DNA from: a virus
Reading direction: 5' to 3' (one strand)
IMG/VR virus record: IMGVR_UViG_3300042451_000105
Coordinates: 1 to 64,000 of that record
Length of the DNA stretch: 64,000 bases
Part shown: piece by piece, positions 7,317-14,971 of the stretch
Layout: each line of letters begins with the position of its first letter
Position numbering within the stretch: the first letter of the stretch is position 1
Translations under genes and position numbers: made by a program
The notes under the pieces: generated by a model
What the model saw: the letters and a program-made list of their open reading frames with translations, nothing else
The model's database searches: none
Told to the model about the DNA's origin: nothing

Positions 7317-8020
7317 TAAATGTAGAAGAAATACAAAAAAAATTAGCAAATACTCTTAGTAAAACAGCCTGGTATAATGTATTAAACCATTTTATTACTA
7401 AAAGCGAGTTCCAAGAAATTGTAGAAAAACTTATATATGAGGTTGAGCAAGGAAAAAGATTTGTACCTAAAATTAAGAATACTCTGAATGCATTTAAAGA
7501 ATGTGATCTTAGTGATCTAAAAGTAGTTATAATTGGTCAAGATCCTTATCCCTGGTTATATAAGAACCATCCTGATGGTACTGTAGCAGATGGTTTAGCT
7601 TTTAGTTGTGGTCATAGTATGAAAATACAACCATCTTTAGACTATATCTATAATGCTATGGGTAAAGAACCTGATGATAGAAACCCGGATTTAAGATATC
7701 TGGCAAATCAAGGTGTATTATTATTAAACAGTGCGTTTACTGTAGAAGTAAATAAGCCAGGTACTCACTATGATATCTGGAAACCTTTTATGAATATAGT
7801 AATTGATACAATTAATTATAATAAATCAGATATTGTTTTTATATTGCTTGGGAAAGTAGCACAACAGTTTGAAGATATGATATCTGATAAACACCTAGTA
7901 CTAAAAGCATCTCATCCTGCAAGTGCTGGATACAATAAAGGTGTTTGGAACTGTGATGATGTCTTCAATAGAGCAAATAACTATTTAAAAGAAAAAGATA
8001 AAACTACAATACAATGGTAA
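7298..8020 (+). CDS. ung: Uracil-DNA glycosylase (family 1)
   Basis: Removes uracil from DNA by cleaving the N-glycosidic bond. The water-activating motif GQDPYP (80-85, catalytic Asp82) is followed by GLAFSC, LLLNSAFTV and the leucine-loop-like SHPASAG with His206. The usual His after GQDPY is Pro here, and HPSPLS has become HPASAG, both modest departures from E. coli Ung. At 240 residues it has the standard length. A UDG gene is characteristic of crAss-like phages and fits with thyA and dcd as a uracil-exclusion set. Confidence 0.93.
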   Translation: MSTIQQINVEEIQKKLANTLSKTAWYNVLNHFITKSEFQEIVEKLIYEVEQGKRFVPKIKNTLNAFKECDLSDLKVVIIGQDPYPWLYKNHPDGTVADGLAFSCGHSMKIQPSLDYIYNAMGKEPDDRNPDLRYLANQGVLLLNSAFTVEVNKPGTHYDIWKPFMNIVIDTINYNKSDIVFILLGKVAQQFEDMISDKHLVLKASHPASAGYNKGVWNCDDVFNRANNYLKEKDKTTIQW

Positions 8021-8208
8021 GAGATTTTATTGACACGGTAATCTGTACTTATATACATAAGAAGTACAAAGAAAAAAACCCAGCTGTTGTAGCCAGGTTT
8101 CTTAGATCAAAATATAGTATAAATTGTTCTATTGATGTAATCAACAAAAGATACAATTTAGAAAAATGCTCTCTTGAGTCTGAAGCCAATATAAAGAGCA
8201 ATAGCTAA
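8014..8208 (+). CDS. Small basic hypothetical protein (64 aa)
   Basis: Not recognised. Residues 22-48 (NPAVVARFLRSKYSINCSIDVINKRY) have the spacing of a small helix-turn-helix. The start overlaps the end of ung by seven bases. The 3' end overlaps the convergent spanin gene by about 50 bases, which makes the last third of the coding claim less certain. Confidence 0.45.
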   Translation: MVRDFIDTVICTYIHKKYKEKNPAVVARFLRSKYSINCSIDVINKRYNLEKCSLESEANIKSNS

Positions 8209-8685
8209 TAGAAGACCATAGAGCTCTGCTTTTAACTTTTTAATATCGGAGCTCTTATCTTTTATAATAAACTCTTGTTCTTTAATGGTACTATCTTTAA
8301 GCCGGATATCATTTTCTAATACAGACTCATAAGACTTATCTCTTAGCTTCTGTGTGATTGTATTATTCTTTACAATGGTCTGAGTTTTCTCAGGACAAAA
8401 TGCTGAAACAGCGCCATTTTGAATAGTAATTCTTACATCACCTACAGTGGTATCCAAACTAACACCCTTTAAACCATCATGAATAACTGTAGTTTGCTTT
8501 ACGGTATCAATAGTTGTAAGAGTATCAATACTAGTAACGGTGTCAATAATGGTATCAACAACGCAAAGCTTTCTCCTAAAGAATTCTTCTTTGGTGTTAC
8601 TGATATGTTTTTCTTTGAAAGCAAGTTTAACAGGGTTACATGCTAATAGTGTGATAGTTAATAAGATTGATAATCGGTATTTCAT
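8158..8685 (-). CDS. Candidate unimolecular spanin (u-spanin)
   Basis: Would fuse inner and outer membranes in the last step of lysis. The N-terminus is a lipoprotein signal with lipobox LLAC (Cys16), which places that end in the outer membrane. The C-terminus has a transmembrane helix at about 155-172 (LYGLLLAIALYIGFRL) with a short basic cytoplasmic tail. The middle is a Thr/Asp-rich beta region (VDTIIDTVTSIDTL...) and a coiled-coil-like helix (110-150). A single protein with lipobox plus C-terminal membrane helix is the defining layout of u-spanins (phage T1 gp11 type). It lies five bases after another membrane protein gene. Confidence 0.7.
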   Translation of the reverse strand: MKYRLSILLTITLLACNPVKLAFKEKHISNTKEEFFRRKLCVVDTIIDTVTSIDTLTTIDTVKQTTVIHDGLKGVSLDTTVGDVRITIQNGAVSAFCPEKTQTIVKNNTITQKLRDKSYESVLENDIRLKDSTIKEQEFIIKDKSSDIKKLKAELYGLLLAIALYIGFRLKRAFF

Positions 8686-8690
8686 ATAGT

Positions 8691-9002
8691 TTAAATTTTG
8701 GTTTTACTTAGTTCCTTATCTAAATCACAAATCTCTTCGTGTTTAGCAAAAGGAATAAAAAAAGGTAACTGTTTTTCAGGTAGCTCACCCTCATTGGATG
8801 CTCTCCTAAAATAGTTACCCTTGATTAGAGCTAAGTCTTTTTCTAAAGACTCAATTCTAGCTTGCTGTGAGCTTGATACCTCTAAAAGACGTTTTACATC
8901 TTGCTTCATCTCACGGAGATCAGCCCAAATCATCATCCCAAGAATTGAGACAATTGCAGGGCTGGCCCAGATTTTAATTTTGTCAATAACGTTTGTTGCC
9001 AT
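8691..9002 (-). CDS. Membrane protein with coiled coil, possible holin/lysis accessory (103 aa)
   Basis: One transmembrane segment at about residues 11-27 (WASPAIVSILGMMIWA) is followed by a heptad-patterned helix (30-62) and a Pro/Lys-rich tail. This layout resembles holin-like or hemolysin-XhlA-type phage proteins. It precedes the candidate spanin in a two-gene minus-strand unit, so a role in lysis is inferred from position. Its ATG lies directly behind a possible attenuator or terminator hairpin. Confidence 0.5.
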   Translation of the reverse strand: MATNVIDKIKIWASPAIVSILGMMIWADLREMKQDVKRLLEVSSSQQARIESLEKDLALIKGNYFRRASNEGELPEKQLPFFIPFAKHEEICDLDKELSKTKI

Positions 9003-9006
9003 AACT

Positions 9007-9067
9007 AAAAAGGGTTAGCCTTCCTCTGAGATAACCCATCTTTGGAAACCTGCAGATAGAGGAAGGC
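9007..9067 (-). promoter_or_regulatory. Candidate attenuator or pseudoknot leader of the spanin unit
   Basis: Read on the minus strand: GCCTTCCTCT (9067-9058), then GGGTTA (9037-9032), AGAGGAAGGC (9027-9018), TAACCC (9017-9012) and TTTTT (9011-9007). GGGTTA/TAACCC plus the T-tract is a small terminator. GCCTTCCTCT/AGAGGAAGGC is a perfect 10-bp helix whose arms interleave with it, so the two can compete or form a pseudoknot. The AGAGGAAGGC arm is also Shine-Dalgarno-like. Confidence 0.5.
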
Positions 9068-9136
9068 ATCCCCACCTAAATTAAAACTATGAATGATAGA
9101 AGTTGTCAAAAGATATACAGATTTCTAGATAGGTTC

Positions 9137-9167
9137 TTGTGGATACGATGTTAGTGAGTTATATTTG
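9137..9167 (+). promoter_or_regulatory. Bacteroidota promoter of the replication operon
   Basis: TTG (9137-9139, in context TCTTG), a 20-base spacer and TATATTTG (9160-9167) match the TTTG-N19-21-TAnnTTTG consensus. It lies about 30 bases upstream of the first gene of the long plus-strand replication block, in the largest intergenic gap of the window (9003-9196). Confidence 0.65.
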
Positions 9168-9196
9168 TACTCCCACTATTAATATACAAACCAACT

Positions 9197-9652
9197 ATGA
9201 AAGAAACAATAAAAAGTGAAGAAGTAGAGGAAGAAATTGCAAAATTTAAAAAGCAATTTCAGGAAAAACACGGCATTAAACTAATTGTATTATCTCCTGC
9301 AGATAATATAAATAGGCTTACAATACCGGAAACAGCTGAGATTATTAATAGACACCTGGTTAAGTATAGTGCACTGCATTATAAAGCACCGGCTAAAAAG
9401 AAATCTAGAAGAGAGGACACCGTTATTCACTCACAGGCATTCTGTAAGATCTGTAAAGATTTTAATTATGGACCTAGTGAAATAGCAAGATTTCTTGATA
9501 AAGATCATAGTACCGTTATATACTCTATAAGAAAAGCAAGTGACTTATTATCTATAAATGATAACCGGTTCTTGACTGTATATAATTCTGTTAAACGAGA
9601 GATAATAAATAAAATGTATGGAAGAGATATTCAATATTCTGATTCAGAATAA
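9197..9652 (+). CDS. DnaA domain IV-like DNA-binding protein
   Basis: Residues 75-120 resemble the C-terminal helix-turn-helix domain of DnaA: FCKICKDFNYGPSEIARFLDKDHSTVIYSIRKA matches the signature where DHTTV(L/I)xAxRK contacts the DnaA box. There is no AAA+ domain. The N-terminal 70 residues are a charged helix with a basic patch (KAPAKKKSRRED) before the HTH. It is the first gene of the replication operon, so an origin-binding or operon-regulating role is the natural inference. A second protein of this kind closes the operon at 22582. Confidence 0.7.
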   Translation: MKETIKSEEVEEEIAKFKKQFQEKHGIKLIVLSPADNINRLTIPETAEIINRHLVKYSALHYKAPAKKKSRREDTVIHSQAFCKICKDFNYGPSEIARFLDKDHSTVIYSIRKASDLLSINDNRFLTVYNSVKREIINKMYGRDIQYSDSE

Positions 9653-10205
9653 GATAACTCCTAACCAGCATTACATGTTACATTGTCTCCGGAATAAAGT
9701 ACAACCTACTGCTATTAATCCATATGCAGAGGGAAGAGAACTCAAGTTTAAAGGTTTAGTAAATGATAAGTGGGAACTACTCCCAATTGCCATTGAACTC
9801 CTTGATAAGATAGATGAGTTCTTCCATGTAAAGAAAGAAGAGACAACTAAAGTAATTGCCGGTGATGATTTTAAAGAGAACATAGTCAAGTATCTGGACC
9901 TATTCCCTAAACGTAAACTACCAAGCGGTAAACTAGCTAGATCAGACAAGAAGAATATTGAGAGTAACTTTAGATGGTTCTTTAAAACCTTTGAGTATTC
10001 TTGGGACACTGTTCTTAAAGCAACAGCTCACTATGTAGACGAGTATGAGAAGAAGAATTATCTATACATGCAGACATCACAGTACTTTATCAGTAAGACA
10101 CAACCGGATAAATCCAAAATGTCAGAACTGGCAAACTATTGTGCAATGCTAATAGATGGTGTAGATATGGATGATGATGATCATTTTAAAGAAAAAGTAG
10201 TATGA
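9618..10205 (+). CDS. Hypothetical replication-operon protein (195 aa)
   Basis: Not recognised. It has an N-terminal winged-helix-like segment (residues 8-70) and a C-terminal helical region (85-180) with FRWFFKTFEYSWDTVLKATAHYVDEY. That two-part layout recalls helicase loaders or primosomal DnaD-type proteins. It lies immediately upstream of, and coupled to, the DnaB-like helicase gene, where loaders are often found. The call is inference from position and general shape. It overlaps the preceding gene by 35 bases. Confidence 0.5.
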   Translation: MEEIFNILIQNKITPNQHYMLHCLRNKVQPTAINPYAEGRELKFKGLVNDKWELLPIAIELLDKIDEFFHVKKEETTKVIAGDDFKENIVKYLDLFPKRKLPSGKLARSDKKNIESNFRWFFKTFEYSWDTVLKATAHYVDEYEKKNYLYMQTSQYFISKTQPDKSKMSELANYCAMLIDGVDMDDDDHFKEKVV

Positions 10206-11164
10206 CAAAAGAGTTATGGATTCCTAGAAAAGATGGCTTTAAGAAAGCTTTAGAGTACATGAAGGGTAGATCTGATGGAGTTATTAAATCCATACAGACA
10301 CCCTGGGCTAAATTTAATGATGCTACTACTAATGGTATTGAGTGGAACACACTTAATGTAATTGGTGGTAGACCAGGTGCTGGTAAAACTCTGATTAAAG
10401 ACCAGATTATCCGGGAAGCATTTTCTCTTAACCCAGATACACAGTTTAGAGTACTAGAGTTCAGCTTTGAGATGATTATGCAGACTTCATGTCTGCGTGA
10501 TTTTAGTGCAAGTTTAGGTAAGACTTATAAGTATCTGTGTAGTGCAGAGAACAATAAACTTACCAATGAAGAGTTAGCTCAATGTTATGAGTTAGCAAAA
10601 CAGAAGGTGCACTATCCTATTGACACAGTTGAACAACCCTGTACTGTAAATGAGATGCGTGATATAGTAGATAAATACATCAATGAATATCAGACAAAGA
10701 CAATTATTACATTGGACCACAGTATCCTATTAAAGAAAGCCCCATACCATAGAGACAAATACGAGATGTTATATGAGTTTGGTGAGATGCTTACTGAGAT
10801 AAAAAGAGTGTACCCAATTACTATGATTGTTCTTAGTCAGTTAAATAGAAGTGTAGAATCACCGGAAAGAAATGAAGATGGTAAGTATGGTAACTACATA
10901 CTTGACTCTGATATCTTTGGTGGTGATGCTCTATTACAGCACGCTGACTTAGTAGTAGGTCTTAACAGGCCAGCAAAACAAAAAATTAAATACTATGGAC
11001 CTGATAGATATATCATTGAAGATGATAAGACTTTGGTTATGCACTTTCTTAAAGCAAGAAATGGTGATAACCGGATGTCATTCTTTAAGGCCCAATTTGA
11101 AAAGATGAGTGTAACAGAAATGGAGACACCAGCAACACAAGAAAGAAGAATTAAAACCGTATGA
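10202..11164 (+). CDS. DnaB-like replicative helicase
   Basis: RecA-fold hexameric helicase core. Walker A is GGRPGAGKT (55-63). FSFEM (about 96) corresponds to the conserved segment after H1a, IITLDH (about 172) is Walker B, and VLSQLNRSVE (about 215) is the motif with the Gln sensor. ADLVVGLNRP follows. At 320 residues it lacks the N-terminal DnaG-binding domain of bacterial DnaB, so primase may be recruited differently. It is coupled to both neighbours by four-base overlaps. Confidence 0.88.
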   Translation: MTKELWIPRKDGFKKALEYMKGRSDGVIKSIQTPWAKFNDATTNGIEWNTLNVIGGRPGAGKTLIKDQIIREAFSLNPDTQFRVLEFSFEMIMQTSCLRDFSASLGKTYKYLCSAENNKLTNEELAQCYELAKQKVHYPIDTVEQPCTVNEMRDIVDKYINEYQTKTIITLDHSILLKKAPYHRDKYEMLYEFGEMLTEIKRVYPITMIVLSQLNRSVESPERNEDGKYGNYILDSDIFGGDALLQHADLVVGLNRPAKQKIKYYGPDRYIIEDDKTLVMHFLKARNGDNRMSFFKAQFEKMSVTEMETPATQERRIKTV

Positions 11165-11709
11165 TAAGCACAAAATCAACACAGAAACTTAGTACGGAAG
11201 AAAGAAAGAAGAGGATACAAGACTTGTATGAACACCAAATGGAAAAATTCATGCAGGAAAATGTATCTGAACCTTTATTTATTCCAAAGATGGCCTACAA
11301 ACCGGCCACAAAAGATGAGAAGCACATTACATTCTTTGCCTCTGAGTTAGAGAGAGCAGAGTATTATGAGGTGCCTAAGAATGTATACACTGAATTTATT
11401 AGCAGTGAGTACATTCCTGAAGATCCCAAACGTACATTGTACAAGTGGGTATTTAATCCACACTGGAGAACAGAGTATGATATCATTGAAGCTACAGAAA
11501 GCATTCAAGAGAGATACATGATCCCTGTTGCGGAACTTAGAATTGTGCAGCAACCTGTTGCACAAAAAGAAATTAAATTGCCACAATTGGATCTAGGTCC
11601 TACAGATGAGCCTTTTAATATGCTTACAATTAGAGATCTTGCTGCTATCATGCTGAAGAAGCCAGTTAGTAACAAGCAATGGTTAAATGAAATTATAAAA
11701 TCAAAGTAA
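11161..11709 (+). CDS. Hypothetical replication-operon protein (182 aa)
   Basis: Not recognised. The N-terminus is basic and helical (KLSTEERKKRIQDLYEHQ). The C-terminal 40 residues form a small domain ending in FNMLTIRDLAAIMLKKPVSNKQWLNEII, helical and possibly a protein-interaction element. It is coupled to the helicase upstream and ends one base before the Sak4-like gene. Confidence 0.55.
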   Translation: MISTKSTQKLSTEERKKRIQDLYEHQMEKFMQENVSEPLFIPKMAYKPATKDEKHITFFASELERAEYYEVPKNVYTEFISSEYIPEDPKRTLYKWVFNPHWRTEYDIIEATESIQERYMIPVAELRIVQQPVAQKEIKLPQLDLGPTDEPFNMLTIRDLAAIMLKKPVSNKQWLNEIIKSK

Positions 11710-11710
11710 T

Positions 11711-12394
11711 ATGGCATCAAGCATCTTAGTTATCGCAGAGAGTGGTGCAGGTAAAAGCACAAGTATTGCAAACCTGGACCCACAAGAAACATTTATTATT
11801 AACGTTGCAAACAAACCACTTCCTTTTAAAGGATGGAAGTCTAAGTACAAAATCTGGAGTAGGGAAGATCCTACAGGTAACATGTACACAAGAGCAGCTT
11901 CTAAAGAAATTGAGGCCTGTCTTAAATATGTTAGTGAGAAGAGACCTGAGATCAAGAATATTGTCATTGATGATTTTCAATACATGTCAGCATTTGAGTA
12001 TTTTGATAGAGCTGAAGAGAAAGGTTTTGATAAGTTTACTAGTATTGCTAAGAGTATTGCAACTATTGCAAAGCTCCCAACTACATTACGTGAAGATTTG
12101 TACATTTTCTTCTTAACCCATGCAGAAGAGTCTCAAGACTTAGAAGGTAGAAGAAAGTTTAAGGCCAAGACTATTGGAAAATTAGTAGATAACAGTTTAA
12201 CTTTGGAGGGACTATACTCTATAGTTTTATTTGGTAAAGTAAAGAAAGATAAGGATGGTGGTATGCGCTACATATTTGAGACCCAGAATAATGGTGAGAA
12301 TACATGCAAGTCACCAGCCGGTATGTTTGAGTCCTTTGAGATTCCCAATGATTTAGAATTTGTAAAACAAGCAATAATTAACTACGAAAATTAA
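11711..12394 (+). CDS. Sak4-like RecA-fold ATPase
   Basis: A compact RecA-type core: Walker A ESGAGKST (10-17), Walker B NIVIDDFQYM (about 80-89), then YIFFLTHAEE as the polar sensor strand. Sak4-type phage proteins promote single-strand annealing and usually need an SSB partner. The next gene is a plausible partner, which strengthens the call. Generic annotation would be ATP-binding protein (AAA_24 type). At 227 residues it fits the family. Confidence 0.75.
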   Translation: MASSILVIAESGAGKSTSIANLDPQETFIINVANKPLPFKGWKSKYKIWSREDPTGNMYTRAASKEIEACLKYVSEKRPEIKNIVIDDFQYMSAFEYFDRAEEKGFDKFTSIAKSIATIAKLPTTLREDLYIFFLTHAEESQDLEGRRKFKAKTIGKLVDNSLTLEGLYSIVLFGKVKKDKDGGMRYIFETQNNGENTCKSPAGMFESFEIPNDLEFVKQAIINYEN

Positions 12395-12399
12395 TAACC

Positions 12400-13080
12400 A
12401 TGATTAGCACTAAAGACGTGCAAGCTACAAGTAGCTCGCCAAAGAAAACCCTGAGCCCCGGTGAACACACCGTGAAAATTAACTCTATTGCATTAGAGAG
12501 TGTAAGTTACAAAGCAGGTGCATACCACCTGATTCTTAATGTAGAAGGTCCTGACATGGGATCAGAATTTGAAGGATTCTTAGTAGACAAAGACAAGCCT
12601 ACTGGTCCCCGTTACAAGGGTCAGATTGGTAAAGTTAAGTTTGGCTTTTATCCTTTCTCTGATGGTGAAACCAAAACTGGTATCAAAATCAGTAGAGATT
12701 TGAGTATTTTACGTGCAGTGCAGCAATTATGTATTGCCGGAAATAAACTTGAGTGGTTTGAAGAAGCAGATGGTAAGTTTGCCACCATTGAAGATTTTGT
12801 TAAAGCAGCCGGTACAATCATTTCTGATGATACCTTATTTAACATGTGTATCAATGGTAAAGAGTATGAGAAGAATGGTTATATCAACTATGATTTATTC
12901 TTACCAAAGTCTAGCAAAGAGGCCTATGCTGTAGAGTCTGCAGCTGCAAGCCCAAGTAAATTAATCTCTTACAATCCTGAGTTACATATCAAGAAAGCTA
13001 AGGTAGAAACAGTAGCATCATTTGGTGATACTAATCCTTTTACCTCTGATTCTGGTACATCTACAGGATTTGAGTTTTAA
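12400..13080 (+). CDS. Putative single-stranded DNA-binding protein
   Basis: The N-terminal 100 residues are beta-rich (HTVKINSIALES, AYHLILNVEG, EGFLVDK, KVKFGFYPF), as expected for an OB fold. The C-terminal 40 residues are flexible and end in an acidic/aromatic tip (GDTNPFTSDSG...GFEF), like the protein-docking tail of SSBs. Its place directly after the Sak4-like ATPase is where phages keep the partner SSB. No direct homologue is recalled, so the call is partly contextual. A terminator follows. Confidence 0.55.
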   Translation: MISTKDVQATSSSPKKTLSPGEHTVKINSIALESVSYKAGAYHLILNVEGPDMGSEFEGFLVDKDKPTGPRYKGQIGKVKFGFYPFSDGETKTGIKISRDLSILRAVQQLCIAGNKLEWFEEADGKFATIEDFVKAAGTIISDDTLFNMCINGKEYEKNGYINYDLFLPKSSKEAYAVESAAASPSKLISYNPELHIKKAKVETVASFGDTNPFTSDSGTSTGFEF

Positions 13081-13100
13081 GTTTTAAAGTTTATTATATA

Positions 13101-13129
13101 AAAGGGGGATTATATGGTCCCCCTTTTTT
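13101..13129 (+). terminator. Rho-independent terminator after the SSB-like gene
   Basis: AAAGGGGGA (13101-13109) pairs with TCCCCCTTT (13118-13126), loop TTATATGG, followed by six T (13124-13129). A strong 9-bp stem splits the replication block into two units. Confidence 0.85.
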
Positions 13130-13141
13130 ATTATTGCAGTT

Positions 13142-14131
13142 ATGATTAGCACAAAGATTCTAATTCCGGATATAAAGTCAGTACCTATTACATGGGTATT
13201 TGAGCATTATTGTAGATTAGATCAGAAGTTAACTGGTCAAGATATTAAGATAAAGTCCGTCTTTAATCCTAGTGAAAGAACTCCTAGTATGTGTATTTAC
13301 TTTAAACAAGATAAAGAAAAATATTACTACAAAGATTTCTCAACGGATAATGGCGGTGATTGTATTGACTTAGTACAGAAGATGCTTGGTATAGATACCC
13401 GGTTAAATACTATGCACAAGCTTGTAAGAGATTACAATGAGTTTGTATTGCATAATAACGGTGGTTATGACTTACAAGTGTTTAAACAGTACAATAAATA
13501 CAAGATTGATAGATATGAAGTTAGGCAATGGAATACACTAGATAAAGGTTACTGGGGTAAATATGGTATAGGTTCTAAAATGCTAGAACACTACAACATA
13601 AAACCTCTAAGTAGTTACAGCATGTTCAAAGAAGAGGATGGTATATATAAAGTCTTAAATATTGAAGGCTCTAATATATATGGTTACTTTAAGAAAGATG
13701 GTACACTAGTTAAAATCTATCAGCCTAAAGTTCAGAAGAAGAAATTCTTAAAAGTAAAAGATTATGTACAAGGTAGTGAGCAACTATTCGGTAATGATTT
13801 ATTAGTGATTGTATCCTCTCTCAAAGATGGTATGTGTTTAAAGAAGATGTATCCCCATATAGATTTTCTGGCACCAGATTCTGAGAATACAATGATTAAG
13901 AAAGAATATCTAAACATCGTTAGTGGTAATTATAAAAGTTGCTATATACTATTTGATAATGATGATGCCGGTAATAGAGCTACAATAAAGTATTGTAATC
14001 AATTTCTTTATTTAAAACCTTTATATTTGCCTTTCTCTAAAGACATCTCTGATTCTGTAAAGGATCATGGATATCAAAAGATAAAGGAATATTTAGATAA
14101 TTACTATGACAACATTTATCATACCGGGTAA
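13142..14131 (+). CDS. DnaG-type primase with zinc-free N-domain
   Basis: Makes RNA primers for replication. Residues 37-80 (SVFNPSERTPSMCIYF...YYYKDFSTDNGGDCIDLVQ) follow the CHC2 zinc-finger domain pattern, but the metal-binding cysteines are gone. The Toprim domain starts near residue 220: VIVSSLKDGMCL replaces the usual V(E)GxxDA motif, and ILFDNDDAGNRA (about 277-288) supplies the DxD acidic pair. The SxKD form of the first motif is known in some phage primases. At 329 residues there is no helicase domain; the DnaB-like protein is encoded 3 kb upstream. It overlaps the resolvase gene by 26 bases. Confidence 0.8.
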   Translation: MISTKILIPDIKSVPITWVFEHYCRLDQKLTGQDIKIKSVFNPSERTPSMCIYFKQDKEKYYYKDFSTDNGGDCIDLVQKMLGIDTRLNTMHKLVRDYNEFVLHNNGGYDLQVFKQYNKYKIDRYEVRQWNTLDKGYWGKYGIGSKMLEHYNIKPLSSYSMFKEEDGIYKVLNIEGSNIYGYFKKDGTLVKIYQPKVQKKKFLKVKDYVQGSEQLFGNDLLVIVSSLKDGMCLKKMYPHIDFLAPDSENTMIKKEYLNIVSGNYKSCYILFDNDDAGNRATIKYCNQFLYLKPLYLPFSKDISDSVKDHGYQKIKEYLDNYYDNIYHTG

Positions 14132-14483
14132 CACACCATCTAGTAAGAATGGTAGAGTATGGACAGGCAGATACAGTATAGCAAGTGCAGCAACAAGAAA
14201 GTGGAAACTTGCAACTGATGAACACTGGAAATCACAAGCTAAACAGTTTAGAAAAGAATCTAAAGATCTTGGTAAACCATTGTATATAGAGTTTAAGTTC
14301 TATAGAAAGAGCAGACATAAGTTTGACTTGATTAACATAGCACAAGCTGTACAAGATGCAATGGTAAACTATGATTGGATAGATGATGATAACGCTGATG
14401 AACTAGTGCCAGTATTTGCTACTTATGAGTATGATAATAAAAACCCAAGAGTTGAAATTAAAATCCTAAAGAAATGGAAGTAA
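14106..14483 (+). CDS. RusA-like Holliday junction resolvase
   Basis: Endonuclease that cuts four-way junctions. The start has the family pattern FIIPGNTPSSKNGR. The catalytic region is DLINIAQAVQDAMVNYDWIDDDNADELVP (about 75-104), matching the RusA arrangement of DxxN, a later Asp in QDAM, and the DDD before the final strand. At 125 residues it is the normal length. It would resolve recombination and branched replication products before packaging. Confidence 0.82.
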   Translation: MTTFIIPGNTPSSKNGRVWTGRYSIASAATRKWKLATDEHWKSQAKQFRKESKDLGKPLYIEFKFYRKSRHKFDLINIAQAVQDAMVNYDWIDDDNADELVPVFATYEYDNKNPRVEIKILKKWK

Positions 14484-14701
14484 AAAAGAAGATTAAGGTA
14501 ATGTACGCTTTTAGTCAAGCTGCAGCTCTTTATGTAGACATTCATGGTTGGGATGCATTATTTAGTAATAAACATGAATCAATGCAGGAAGACTATGATT
14601 ATGGTATTAAAGAATTTGATACCAAGAAAGAAGCAGAAGCCTATGTTAGTGGTGTAAATGATGCAAATGGTTGGACAGACCCTGTAGCAGAGATTGTGTG
14701 A
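14474..14701 (+). CDS. Small hypothetical protein (75 aa)
   Basis: Not recognised. It has an acidic C-terminal half (DYGIKEFDTKKEAEAYVSGVNDANGW) and a basic first strand. The pattern resembles small proteins that handle a single TKKEAEAY-type helix after a beta hairpin, seen in many phage operons without known role. It overlaps the resolvase gene by ten bases and the next gene by four. Confidence 0.5.
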   Translation: MEVKKKIKVMYAFSQAAALYVDIHGWDALFSNKHESMQEDYDYGIKEFDTKKEAEAYVSGVNDANGWTDPVAEIV

Positions 14702-14958
14702 AAGAATCAGATTTAAAAGAAATTAGAAAGGCTTATATATTAGCTAAAGCACTTAATGTGCAGTATCAGTTTATTAGAGAACTTGTAAATCCAGAACTTA
14801 AAAAATCTGTAAACGAGGCAAAAGCTAAGAACTCTTATGTGATCAAGATTGTAAATGATTATTTCTCTAAGAGAAATGTTACAGGCTCATTTATAGATCA
14901 GGAAGAAGAATTAGCATTTCAGTTTTTAGAGGAACTGGATAAGATTACAAAACTTTAA
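14698..14958 (+). CDS. Small helical hypothetical protein, GTG start (86 aa)
   Basis: Not recognised. All-helical and charged. The only sensible start is GTG 14698, giving a GTGA overlap with the previous stop; an in-frame TTG at 14671 would add nine residues inside the upstream gene. GTG starts are otherwise rare in this window. It sits just upstream of the metallopeptidase/VWA gene. Confidence 0.5.
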   Translation: MKESDLKEIRKAYILAKALNVQYQFIRELVNPELKKSVNEAKAKNSYVIKIVNDYFSKRNVTGSFIDQEEELAFQFLEELDKITKL

Positions 14959-14971
14959 ACCCAAACTTACT

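Noticed and set aside
9089-9154. 21-codon frame in the large gap
   Set aside because: Very short, overlaps the -33 box region, no start context, and composition not like its neighbours.
11742-12116. 124-codon plus-strand frame overlapping the Sak4-like gene
   Set aside because: Out-of-frame shadow, low in Gly and Asp and with no start site; the Walker-containing frame is clearly the coding one.
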